Below, piece after piece: positions 44,392 to 51,546 of a stretch of DNA of 64,000 bases; the stretch's first letter is position 1; the number at the start of each line of letters is the position of its first letter. Position numbers and translations under genes: made by a program. Source of the DNA: Oscillospiraceae bacterium (GTDB lineage: Bacteria; Bacillota; Clostridia; Oscillospirales; Ruminococcaceae); the NCBI GenBank assembly GCA_017462785.1, contig JAFTQJ010000079.1:1-64000 (forward strand). Reading direction: 5' to 3'. Under the pieces are notes generated by a model. It was not told where the DNA came from, ran no database searches, and worked only from the letters and a program-made list of their open reading frames with translations.

Positions 44392-45281
44392 CAAAAACGA
44401 TATTCCTGACACTTTCCGGCAGAACGAATGCCGGCAAATCCACACTGCTCAATGCACTCATCGGTGAAAAGATCGCTGCGGTGAGCAGCAAATCCCAGAC
44501 GACACGCACACGCATCACGGGCATCCTGACCAAGGGGGATACACAATATGTATTCATTGACACCCCCGGTCTGCACAAGCCGAAGAACAAGCTGAGTACG
44601 CACATGCTCAAAACAGCGGAAAGCTCTGCAACGGATGCGGATGCAGTGCTCTATGTCATTGACTGCACCAAGAAGCTGCACGAGCAGGATGAGGCGATGC
44701 TCAGAACGCTGCGTGACAAGAAGATCGCCTGCATCATCGTGGTGAACAAGATCGACCTTTTACAGGACAAGTCCGCCATGATGCCGCTCCTGCTCAGACT
44801 GAACAATGAGTACAATCCGCATGCGATCATTCCGGTCAGTGCCTCTGCAAAGGACGGCATTGACGAGATCATGGCGGCGGCTGAAGAGCTGGCACAGCCG
44901 TCGGTGCATTTCTTCCCCGATGATTCCTTCACCGATCAGCCGGAGCGTGTGCTGGCAGCGGAGATGATCCGTGAGAAGCTCCTGCGGCTGCTCAATGAGG
45001 AAGTCCCCCACGGCATTGCTGTGACGGTGGAAACGATGAAGGAACGGCAGGACAAGGATCTGCTGGATATTTCGGCGGTGATCTACTGCGAACGTGATTC
45101 CCACAAGGGCATCATCATCGGCAAGCACGGCAGCATGCTGAAGAAAATCGCAAGCTCCGCAAGACGTGATCTCGAAAATTTCTTTGAAATTCAGGTCAAC
45201 CTCCAGTGCTTTGTGAAGGTCAAGGAGGGCTGGCGGAACAAGGAGGGTCTGATCCGCAGCTTTGGTCTGTCCGAGGAATGA
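44388..45281 (+). CDS. era: GTPase Era
   Basis: A 297-residue GTPase that binds the 16S rRNA 3' end during 30S assembly. G1 is GRTNAGKSTLLN, G3 DTPGLHKP, G4 NKID, and the C-terminal KH domain holds GIIIGKHGSMLKKI. AAAGGA precedes the ATG within the end of ybeY. Confidence 0.98.
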   Translation: MTKTIFLTLSGRTNAGKSTLLNALIGEKIAAVSSKSQTTRTRITGILTKGDTQYVFIDTPGLHKPKNKLSTHMLKTAESSATDADAVLYVIDCTKKLHEQDEAMLRTLRDKKIACIIVVNKIDLLQDKSAMMPLLLRLNNEYNPHAIIPVSASAKDGIDEIMAAAEELAQPSVHFFPDDSFTDQPERVLAAEMIREKLLRLLNEEVPHGIAVTVETMKERQDKDLLDISAVIYCERDSHKGIIIGKHGSMLKKIASSARRDLENFFEIQVNLQCFVKVKEGWRNKEGLIRSFGLSEE

Positions 45282-45337
45282 TCTCCCAGTGATAAAATGC
45301 ATCCTCTCTGCGGATACTATCAGCGGAGGGATGCTCT

Positions 45338-45475
45338 ATGCTGAAAGAAGAACTCTGGGAACGATTCACTGCAAGCGGCAGCATTGCGGATTATCTGCAA
45401 TTTGCCGCAGAGAAAGGAAGTAACGGCGTTGCTGACAGTGAAGGGAGTTGTGCTGACCCAGAAACCGGTCGGTGA
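45338..45475 (+). CDS. YqzL-like small protein
   Basis: A 45-residue protein beginning MLKEELWERFTASGSIADYL. The W-x-x-F-x-x-(S/T)-G-S-I-x-x-Y-L pattern is that of YqzL, the small protein encoded between era and recO in Bacillus. GGAGGG lies 7 bases before the ATG. Its last 47 bases overlap the probable recO start in another frame, and the tail beyond residue 28 has no family pattern, so the overlap may have grown secondarily. Function is unknown. Confidence 0.75.
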   Translation: MLKEELWERFTASGSIADYLQFAAEKGSNGVADSEGSCADPETGR

Positions 45476-46187
45476 ACAAGATAAATTTATTGATATTCTG
45501 ACGGATGAGCTGGGCGTTCTTGAGGTTCTGGTCAAGGGTGCCGGCAAGATCAGCAGCAAAAGCGGATGTGCGACACAGTTGTTTGCATATTCCGCCTTTT
45601 GTCTGCACAGGGGCAAGCGTGGGTACATACTCGACAGCGTGTCGCCCATCCGGATCTTTTATTCGCTCCGTGACTCGCTCACGGCGGTCGCACTTGCTTC
45701 TTATTTTTCGCAGGTCGTTCAGTTCTCCGTGCTTCCGCAGGCAAGCAATCGTGAAATACAGCGGCTTTTCCTGAACTGTCTGCATTTTCTGGCAGAAAAG
45801 CAGTATCCGGAAAGCATGCTCAAAAGCATTTTTGAGCTTCGCATGTCGGCACTCCTCGGCTTCATGCCGGATGTGGTGATGTGCCGTTCCTGCGGAGCCT
45901 ACCTGCCGGAAACACTGCTTTTTTCCGTAGAAGAGGGCAGCTTCTGCTGTAAGGCATGTGCCGGCTCGGCGGAAAACGGCATAGAGATGCCGGCGGCAGT
46001 ATTGCAGGCGGTGCGGCACATTGTATTGCAGGATATGGAACGGATCTTTTCGTTCCGCCTGCACGAGGACTGCATGAAAATTCTCTGCATGTTTGCAGAG
46101 CAGTTTTTGCAGTACCATTTTGACCATCGGTTTTCCGCACTGGACTATTATCGTGCTGTGTGCAGACCGCTGGATGAACAGAATTGA
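45429..46187 (+). CDS. recO: DNA repair protein RecO
   Basis: A 252-residue RecO that anneals DNA and helps load RecA. The N-terminal OB fold reads LLTVKGVVLTQKPVGEQDKFIDILTDELGVLEVLVKGAGK; a zinc cluster has CRSCGAY and CCKAC. The start is taken as TTG at 45429, since AAAGGAAG lies 8 bases upstream and the family begins here; a TTG at 45384 would add 15 unlike residues. It overlaps the yqzL-like gene. Confidence 0.93.
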   Translation: MLTVKGVVLTQKPVGEQDKFIDILTDELGVLEVLVKGAGKISSKSGCATQLFAYSAFCLHRGKRGYILDSVSPIRIFYSLRDSLTAVALASYFSQVVQFSVLPQASNREIQRLFLNCLHFLAEKQYPESMLKSIFELRMSALLGFMPDVVMCRSCGAYLPETLLFSVEEGSFCCKACAGSAENGIEMPAAVLQAVRHIVLQDMERIFSFRLHEDCMKILCMFAEQFLQYHFDHRFSALDYYRAVCRPLDEQN

Positions 46188-46189
46188 TT

Positions 46190-46215
46190 CCCCCTCTCCC
46201 CTGACGGGGAGAAAG
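46190..46215. repeat. Small REP-like palindrome between recO and mutS2
   Basis: TCTCCCC/GGGGAGA around TGA, resembling the C/G-run palindrome inside the element at 849-1080. Confidence 0.35.
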
Positions 46216-46234
46216 CATTTTATAAGGAGGCTTT

Positions 46235-48625
46235 ATGAAGTCTTTTGAACAGGTTTTAGAGCTGGACAAGGTGCTCACGCAGGCGGCGGCTTTCACTTCC
46301 AATGAAACCAGCCGTTCCATGATGCTTGCCTGCAAGCCGAGCTGTGACCTTGCAGAAGTCCGTGCAGAAGTGCAGAAAACGGATGATGCCTTACAGCTTG
46401 CCATGCAGTTCGGTACACCGCCCTTTTACGGCTTCAAAAATATCTGCAATTCCGTGACCCGTGCAGCATCCGGTGCAAGGCTTTCCCTGCGTGACCTGCT
46501 GGATGTGGCAGATCTGCTGCGTCAGGTGCAGGCGATCCATCACTGGTACGGGCATTGCAGCGAATCTGCATCCTCGCTGGATTACTTATTTTCGCTGATC
46601 GTCCCCGATGATGATCTGCTCTCAACGCTGGAACGCTCCATCGTTTCCGAAGAGGAGATCGCAGATGCGGCAAGTCCCACACTCGCTGAGATCCGCCGCA
46701 AGCTCCTGCGTTCCAGAAGCCATCTGCGTGAAACGCTCGACCAGATGGTACGCTCCAAATCCATGCAGAAGTACTTGCAGGAAACGACTGTGACGATCCG
46801 TGACGGAAGATTTGTACTTCCTGTGAAAAATGAATACCGTGGACAGGTAGCTGGTCTGATCCACGACACCTCTTCCAGCGGACAGACGATCTTCATCGAA
46901 CCGATGCAGATCGTGGAGGCGAACAATGACATTCGTCTGCTTGAAAGCCGTGAGCTGGAGGAGATCGACCGCATCATGCAGAAGCTCTGTGCGGCAGTCG
47001 GTGCACAGGCACCGGCTCTGCGGAGAATGCACGATACCTGTGCGGAGCTGAATTTTTATTTTGCAAAGGCCAATTATGCCGCTTCCCTGCGTGCGGTCAG
47101 ACCGGAGATCAGTGATGACGGCGTACTGGTGCTGAAAAAGGCAAGGCATCCCCTGCTCGATCAGAAAAAGGCGGTGCCGATCGACCTTGCACTCGGCGAG
47201 GAGCACAATGCTCTCATTGTAACCGGTCCGAATACCGGCGGTAAGACGGTCGCACTGAAAACTGCCGGTCTGCTCACTGCCATGACCATGTGCGGTTTCC
47301 TGATCCCCGTCACGGACGGCAGCAGGATCTCCGTGTTCCGGCATATTCTTGCGGACATCGGTGACAGTCAGAGCATTGAACAGAGCCTTTCCACCTTCTC
47401 CTCCCACACCGTCAATGTGGTGGAGATCCTCGAAACTGCGGACGACAGCACACTCGTCCTGCTCGATGAGCTTGGTTCCGGCACGGATCCCGTGGAGGGT
47501 GCGGCTCTGGCGATCTCCATTATTGACCATCTCAAACAGATCGGTGCAAAGCTCATGGTGACCACGCATTATCAGGAACTGAAGCTCTATGCTGCGGATA
47601 CACCCGATGTCATCAATGCGTCCTGTGAATTCGATACCGAAACCATGCGTCCGACCTACCGGCTCATCCTCGGTTCGCCCGGCAAATCCAATGCGTTTGC
47701 GATCTCCGGTCAGCTCGGTGTGCCGGATTTCATCCTGAAGCATGCAAAATCCCTCATCAGTGAGGAAAACCGGCATTTTGAAAATGTCATTGCCCGTTTC
47801 GATGAGGCGAGAAAAGAGCTGGAGCGTGAGCGAGAAACGGCGGCAAAGCTGCGTGCGGAAGCGGAACAGCTCAGGGCGGAATGGCAGGAAAAGCGTGACG
47901 GCATGGCGGCTCAGGAAAAGGATGCCATGGAACGTGCGGCAGCACAGGCAAGCCGGATCGTGGAATCCGCCAAGGCACAGACCAATGCCCTGCTCGATGA
48001 ACTGGAACAGCTGCGGAAGGATAAGGAAAAGGCGGATTTTGCAAACCGGGTTTCCGCTGCGAAATCCGACAGCACACAGCGGCTGCGTACCATGTACAAG
48101 AATGCCAATCCCGTGCTGGGCAGCACGGACGAAAACGGGGACTATGTTCTCCCCCGTCCTTTGCAGAAGGGCGACCGTGTGCTGATCGCTGACCTCAATC
48201 AGGAGGGCGTGATCGCAGAACCGCCGGGGCAGTCCGATTTCGCATTTGTCCAGATGGGGCTGATGAAGATGAAGATCCAGATCTCCCGTCTGCGGCTGCT
48301 TGACAAAAAGAAAGCAGCTGAAAATGACAAGAAGAAACAGCAGCGGAAAAAGGGCGGTGTTTCGGCTAAAGTGCAGCGAAAAGGCTCTATGGAGCTGGAC
48401 ATCCGTGGGCATGCCTGCGATGAGGGCGTTTATGAAATGGAACGCTTCATTGACGGTGCGGTGCTCTCCAATATCGGTACTGTCACCATCATTCACGGCA
48501 AGGGAACGGGTCTGCTGCGAAAGGCGATCCAGCAGCGGCTCAAACAGATGAAATGCGTCAAGGAATTCCGGAATGGTCTGTACGGCGAGGGCGAGGACGG
48601 CGTGACCGTCGTGACGCTTCGGTAA
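46235..48625 (+). CDS. mutS2: Endonuclease MutS2
   Basis: A 796-residue MutS2 that acts on recombination intermediates or stalled ribosomes. The ATPase domain has GPNTGGKTVALKTAGLL and LVLLDELGSGTDPVEGAAL, followed by a coiled coil (about 520-620) and a C-terminal Smr nuclease domain (LDIRGHACDEGVYEM ... IHGKGTGLLRKAI). AAGGAGG precedes the ATG. Confidence 0.97.
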   Translation: MKSFEQVLELDKVLTQAAAFTSNETSRSMMLACKPSCDLAEVRAEVQKTDDALQLAMQFGTPPFYGFKNICNSVTRAASGARLSLRDLLDVADLLRQVQAIHHWYGHCSESASSLDYLFSLIVPDDDLLSTLERSIVSEEEIADAASPTLAEIRRKLLRSRSHLRETLDQMVRSKSMQKYLQETTVTIRDGRFVLPVKNEYRGQVAGLIHDTSSSGQTIFIEPMQIVEANNDIRLLESRELEEIDRIMQKLCAAVGAQAPALRRMHDTCAELNFYFAKANYAASLRAVRPEISDDGVLVLKKARHPLLDQKKAVPIDLALGEEHNALIVTGPNTGGKTVALKTAGLLTAMTMCGFLIPVTDGSRISVFRHILADIGDSQSIEQSLSTFSSHTVNVVEILETADDSTLVLLDELGSGTDPVEGAALAISIIDHLKQIGAKLMVTTHYQELKLYAADTPDVINASCEFDTETMRPTYRLILGSPGKSNAFAISGQLGVPDFILKHAKSLISEENRHFENVIARFDEARKELERERETAAKLRAEAEQLRAEWQEKRDGMAAQEKDAMERAAAQASRIVESAKAQTNALLDELEQLRKDKEKADFANRVSAAKSDSTQRLRTMYKNANPVLGSTDENGDYVLPRPLQKGDRVLIADLNQEGVIAEPPGQSDFAFVQMGLMKMKIQISRLRLLDKKKAAENDKKKQQRKKGGVSAKVQRKGSMELDIRGHACDEGVYEMERFIDGAVLSNIGTVTIIHGKGTGLLRKAIQQRLKQMKCVKEFRNGLYGEGEDGVTVVTLR

Positions 48626-48685
48626 TATGCACGAAAAAGTGGAATATATTTCGTGAAGCACTCCGCAATGTTCAGAAAAAATCTC

Positions 48686-48714
48686 TTGATTTATCAGTGC
48701 TCATCTGCTACAAT
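48686..48714 (+). promoter_or_regulatory. Promoter of the LacI-GGDEF gene
   Basis: TTGATT (48686-48691), a 17-base spacer and TACAAT (48709-48714). The leader is about 55 bases. Confidence 0.65.
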
Positions 48715-48751
48715 TTGAGTTGATTAGTAATTTCTATCGAAACGGGGGGTT

Positions 48752-48772
48752 GATGCTTCGGCATCGGATTTG
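48752..48772 (+). promoter_or_regulatory. Possible leader peptide (MLRHRI) and UUCG hairpin before the LacI-GGDEF gene
   Basis: A GGGGGG run (48744-48749) lies just before an ATG (48752) of a six-codon frame ending in TGA, 4 bases before the main ATG at 48777. The same bases form GATGC-TTCG-GCATC (48752-48765). Either the peptide is translated and coupled to the main gene, or the hairpin brings the G-run close to the main ATG, which otherwise has no good site. Confidence 0.35.
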
Positions 48773-48776
48773 AGAT

Positions 48777-50681
48777 ATGAAGAATCGTAAACGGATTGCG
48801 GTCATCATCTGTGATGTTCACCACAGCACCCAGCAGCGGATCATGAAAGGCATCATCCGGCAGGCACATGCACTGAATTATGATGTTGCTGTGTTTACCA
48901 TGTTCATGAATTTTGATGAGGAAACCAATTATCAGTACGGTGAAAACAACATTTTCAAGCTCATCAATTATGAGCTGTTCGATGCGGTGATCTATGCACC
49001 CTGCTCTGTCAGCAAGCGTGCTCTGCGGGAGTATTTTGCTGACAGTCTGCGTCAATACTGCAAGGTGCCGGTCGTTGCACTGGAATTTGAGGATCCTGCC
49101 TATTATAATGTTGTTGTGGACGATGAATCCGCCTATGAGAATCTGGTGACGCACCTGATCGAGCATCACCGCTTGACAAAAATTCTCTGCCTGACCGGAT
49201 TTCAGGGCAATTTACAGGCGGAAGCACGTTTGCAGGGTTACCGCAATGCGATGGCAAAGCATGGGCTGATGCTGCGTGATGACTATATCATCTATGGTGA
49301 CTTCTGGCATGCCGCTGCACTTGACCTTGCACAGAAGCTCGTGGACGGCGTGGTGGAAATGCCGGAGGCGGTGGTCTGCGTCAGCGACCATGTGGCTCTT
49401 GCACTCTGTAACCGGCTGATCGAGCTGGGAATTCGGGTGCCGGAGGATCTGATCGTTGTCGGCTTCGACTCGACCAAGGAGGCAATGGACAATGTGCCGT
49501 CCCTGACAAGCTACAAGCGTCCCCTTCCGGGACTTGGCATAGATGCAGTGCTGAAGCTGCACGAGCTTCTGACCGGCGAAAGAGCGAAGCCCGTCATGGT
49601 GGATCGTGGTTATCTTGTACCGGCGGAGAGCTGCGGCTGCGGTGAGGATTTTCAGCAGCGGCTGATCAAGCATCAGAAAGCTCAGCGGACAGTCACCAAT
49701 TATCAGGAGCTGTTCAACAACTGTCATATGGCAGAATCCCTGAACTCCGCACAATCGCTGAATGTCTGCCTTGGAAGGATCATCAATTATCTGTATCTGG
49801 TTTACGGTATCGTTGATTATTATCTCTGTCTTTGCGATGGCTGGGATGATTATGACCGGAATGAAAACGAAGGCGATGATTACAAGGAATACACGGATAC
49901 CATGCGGATCCGCATCAGTTCCAAAAATCACAACGCACTGATCGTGGATGAGCCTTTTGACAGGAGCATCATTCTGCCGGCGATGTATGAAGAATCCGAA
50001 CACCCCCGTACATGGTACTTCACGCCGCTGCATTTCAATGAACGCTGTTTTGGCTATGCGGCACTGGGCTACGGCATCCAGCCGCTTGCCTTCGACCAGA
50101 TCTACCACGCATGGTCACGCAACATCAACAATGCACTGGAATTCATGCGGATGCGGAATGTTTACAACAGCATGAACCAGCGGCTCTATCTGGCATCCAT
50201 CCGTGATACGCTGACCGGTATTTACAACCGGAAAGGATTCAAGCGGTATTCAACGGAAACCTTTGCAAAAGCGATCAACACCGGAAAGAAATTCCTTGTC
50301 ATTGCGGCGGATCTGGACTGTCTGAAGCCCATCAATGATAATTTCGGGCATCTGGAGGGCGACAATGCAATTTCCGTTGTTGCCAACGCACTGAACACCT
50401 GCCTTGACAATGATGAGATCTGTGCACGGACGGGCGGCGATGAATTTGTTGCTGTGGGCTGTGCGGAATACACAGAGGAAATGATCGCCCAGTATCTCAG
50501 ACGGATGGAGCAGTATCTGGCACGCTACAATGCCTGCTCTGAAAAGCCCTATGAGGTGGGTGCAAGCTTTGGCTATGTTTGTCGAACAGTGACGGAAAAT
50601 GACAATATGCAGGCAATTCTCGACGAAGCAGATGCAAGGATGTATGAAAATAAAGTCATGCGAAAGAAGAACAGAAAATGA
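48777..50681 (+). CDS. Cytosolic LacI-type ligand-binding domain fused to a GGDEF diguanylate cyclase
   Basis: A 634-residue protein without signal peptide or TM. The first 290 residues form a LacI/GalR-type periplasmic-binding fold (KRIAVIICDVHHSTQQRIMKG ... VCVSDHVALALCNRL ... LIVVGFDSTKEAMDNVPSLTSY) but lack a DNA-binding helix-turn-helix. A Cys pair (ESCGCGEDF) follows the domain, as in DUF-linked relatives. A middle region of about 170 residues resembles no family I can name. The last 170 residues are a GGDEF domain (DTLTGIYNRKGF, ADLDCLKPINDNFGHLEGD, RTGGDEF at about 551-557). The RxxD inhibitory site is missing (DNDE in its place). It probably makes cyclic di-GMP in response to a cytosolic sugar. 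Confidence 0.88.
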   Translation: MKNRKRIAVIICDVHHSTQQRIMKGIIRQAHALNYDVAVFTMFMNFDEETNYQYGENNIFKLINYELFDAVIYAPCSVSKRALREYFADSLRQYCKVPVVALEFEDPAYYNVVVDDESAYENLVTHLIEHHRLTKILCLTGFQGNLQAEARLQGYRNAMAKHGLMLRDDYIIYGDFWHAAALDLAQKLVDGVVEMPEAVVCVSDHVALALCNRLIELGIRVPEDLIVVGFDSTKEAMDNVPSLTSYKRPLPGLGIDAVLKLHELLTGERAKPVMVDRGYLVPAESCGCGEDFQQRLIKHQKAQRTVTNYQELFNNCHMAESLNSAQSLNVCLGRIINYLYLVYGIVDYYLCLCDGWDDYDRNENEGDDYKEYTDTMRIRISSKNHNALIVDEPFDRSIILPAMYEESEHPRTWYFTPLHFNERCFGYAALGYGIQPLAFDQIYHAWSRNINNALEFMRMRNVYNSMNQRLYLASIRDTLTGIYNRKGFKRYSTETFAKAINTGKKFLVIAADLDCLKPINDNFGHLEGDNAISVVANALNTCLDNDEICARTGGDEFVAVGCAEYTEEMIAQYLRRMEQYLARYNACSEKPYEVGASFGYVCRTVTENDNMQAILDEADARMYENKVMRKKNRK

Positions 50682-50695
50682 TACATATACAGAAA

Positions 50696-50721
50696 AACTC
50701 CCGACCGGTTGGTCGGGAGTT
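50696..50721. terminator. Bidirectional terminator between convergent genes
   Basis: Eleven-base stem AACTCCCGACC/GGTCGGGAGTT with loop GGTT, with A run before and T run after, between the GGDEF gene and the kinase-like gene. Confidence 0.9.
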
Positions 50722-50726
50722 CGTTT

Positions 50727-51467
50727 TTACTCGTATTCTACGACATTTACCCAGCTCAGCAGAAGCTCTCTCTCCTCCGCCTTGCCCTTGACAGTCTGGG
50801 ATGCGGCAACGATGGGCATCCACTTCTGTACATACTGCTTTGCAGTATCGCTCTTCTTGCAGAACAGCTTGAGATACTTGCTCGCCATCTCGCCTTTACC
50901 TTCCAGACAAAGCTTCAGATAGGAACGTGCTGCATCCGCTGCGGCATTGCCCTGTGTGGCATGTGCCCAGTCGATGATGAATGCTTCGCCGGCTTCTGTG
51001 ATGATCACGTCGGACAGACCCAGATCACCATGGCACACCTTGTTGTGCTTGGGCATACCTTCCAGACGGGTATGGAGATCATAGCGGGTGGTTGCATCCA
51101 GCTCAGTTTCAGAGATCTTGCGGTTCATCTTATCCTTGAGCTTGTTGAGCAGGGGTGCACGCTGCTCATGAATGTTCAGCTGTACATCTACGAACTTTTC
51201 CAGATACTCATCTTCCTTTTCAGGGTTCTCCTCAATGAGCTGTGCGATGGTCTTGCCCTCAACATACTCCATGACGATCGCCCACTTGTTGTCGATCTTC
51301 TTCACCTCAACAAGCTTCGGGATCGGCAGACCGGTTTCCTCAACTCTTGCCTGATTCAGTGCTTCGTTGAGTACATCAGCCTTAGAATAGCTCTCATTGA
51401 ATTCCTTGACAACAAAATCGCCTTCACGATAAACGACCTTTGTCGGACGCTGTGCCAGTACTTCCAT
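50727..51467 (-). CDS. Aminoglycoside-phosphotransferase-fold protein
   Basis: A 246-residue protein of the APH/choline-kinase fold. It has the lysine strand (FVVKEFN, Lys21), MEYVEGKTIAQLI, the Brenner-type motif CHGDLGLSDVI (145-155) and the metal Asp in FIIDWAHA (Asp166). The catalytic-loop Asn (HGDxxxxN) is Asp153 here. It may phosphorylate a sugar, amino sugar or other small hydroxyl compound; an antibiotic role is not supported. GGAG lies 9 bases before the ATG. It follows adhE on the same strand, with a hairpin between. Confidence 0.85.
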   Translation of the reverse strand: MEVLAQRPTKVVYREGDFVVKEFNESYSKADVLNEALNQARVEETGLPIPKLVEVKKIDNKWAIVMEYVEGKTIAQLIEENPEKEDEYLEKFVDVQLNIHEQRAPLLNKLKDKMNRKISETELDATTRYDLHTRLEGMPKHNKVCHGDLGLSDVIITEAGEAFIIDWAHATQGNAAADAARSYLKLCLEGKGEMASKYLKLFCKKSDTAKQYVQKWMPIVAASQTVKGKAEERELLLSWVNVVEYE

Positions 51468-51504
51468 GATTCATTTCTCCTCTCGGTGTGATATTTTAAC
51501 GCTC

Positions 51505-51526
51505 CCCTGCCGGTGCTCCGGCAGGG
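51505..51526. terminator. Hairpin between adhE and the kinase-like gene
   Basis: Nine-base stem CCCTGCCGG/CCGGCAGGG around TGCT, 21 bases after the adhE stop. The minus-strand tail (AGCGTTAAAATATC) is only mildly T-rich, so it may be a partial terminator. Confidence 0.6.
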
Positions 51527-51546
51527 ACACGAAATTGGAACATGAA

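Noticed and set aside
46622..48661. 679-codon open frame on the minus strand
   Set aside because: Antisense to mutS2, which is certain from its motifs.
48626..48776. Cyclic di-GMP riboswitch before the GGDEF gene
   Set aside because: The leader from the predicted start is only about 55 bases and lacks the GEMM core; only a small UUCG hairpin is present.
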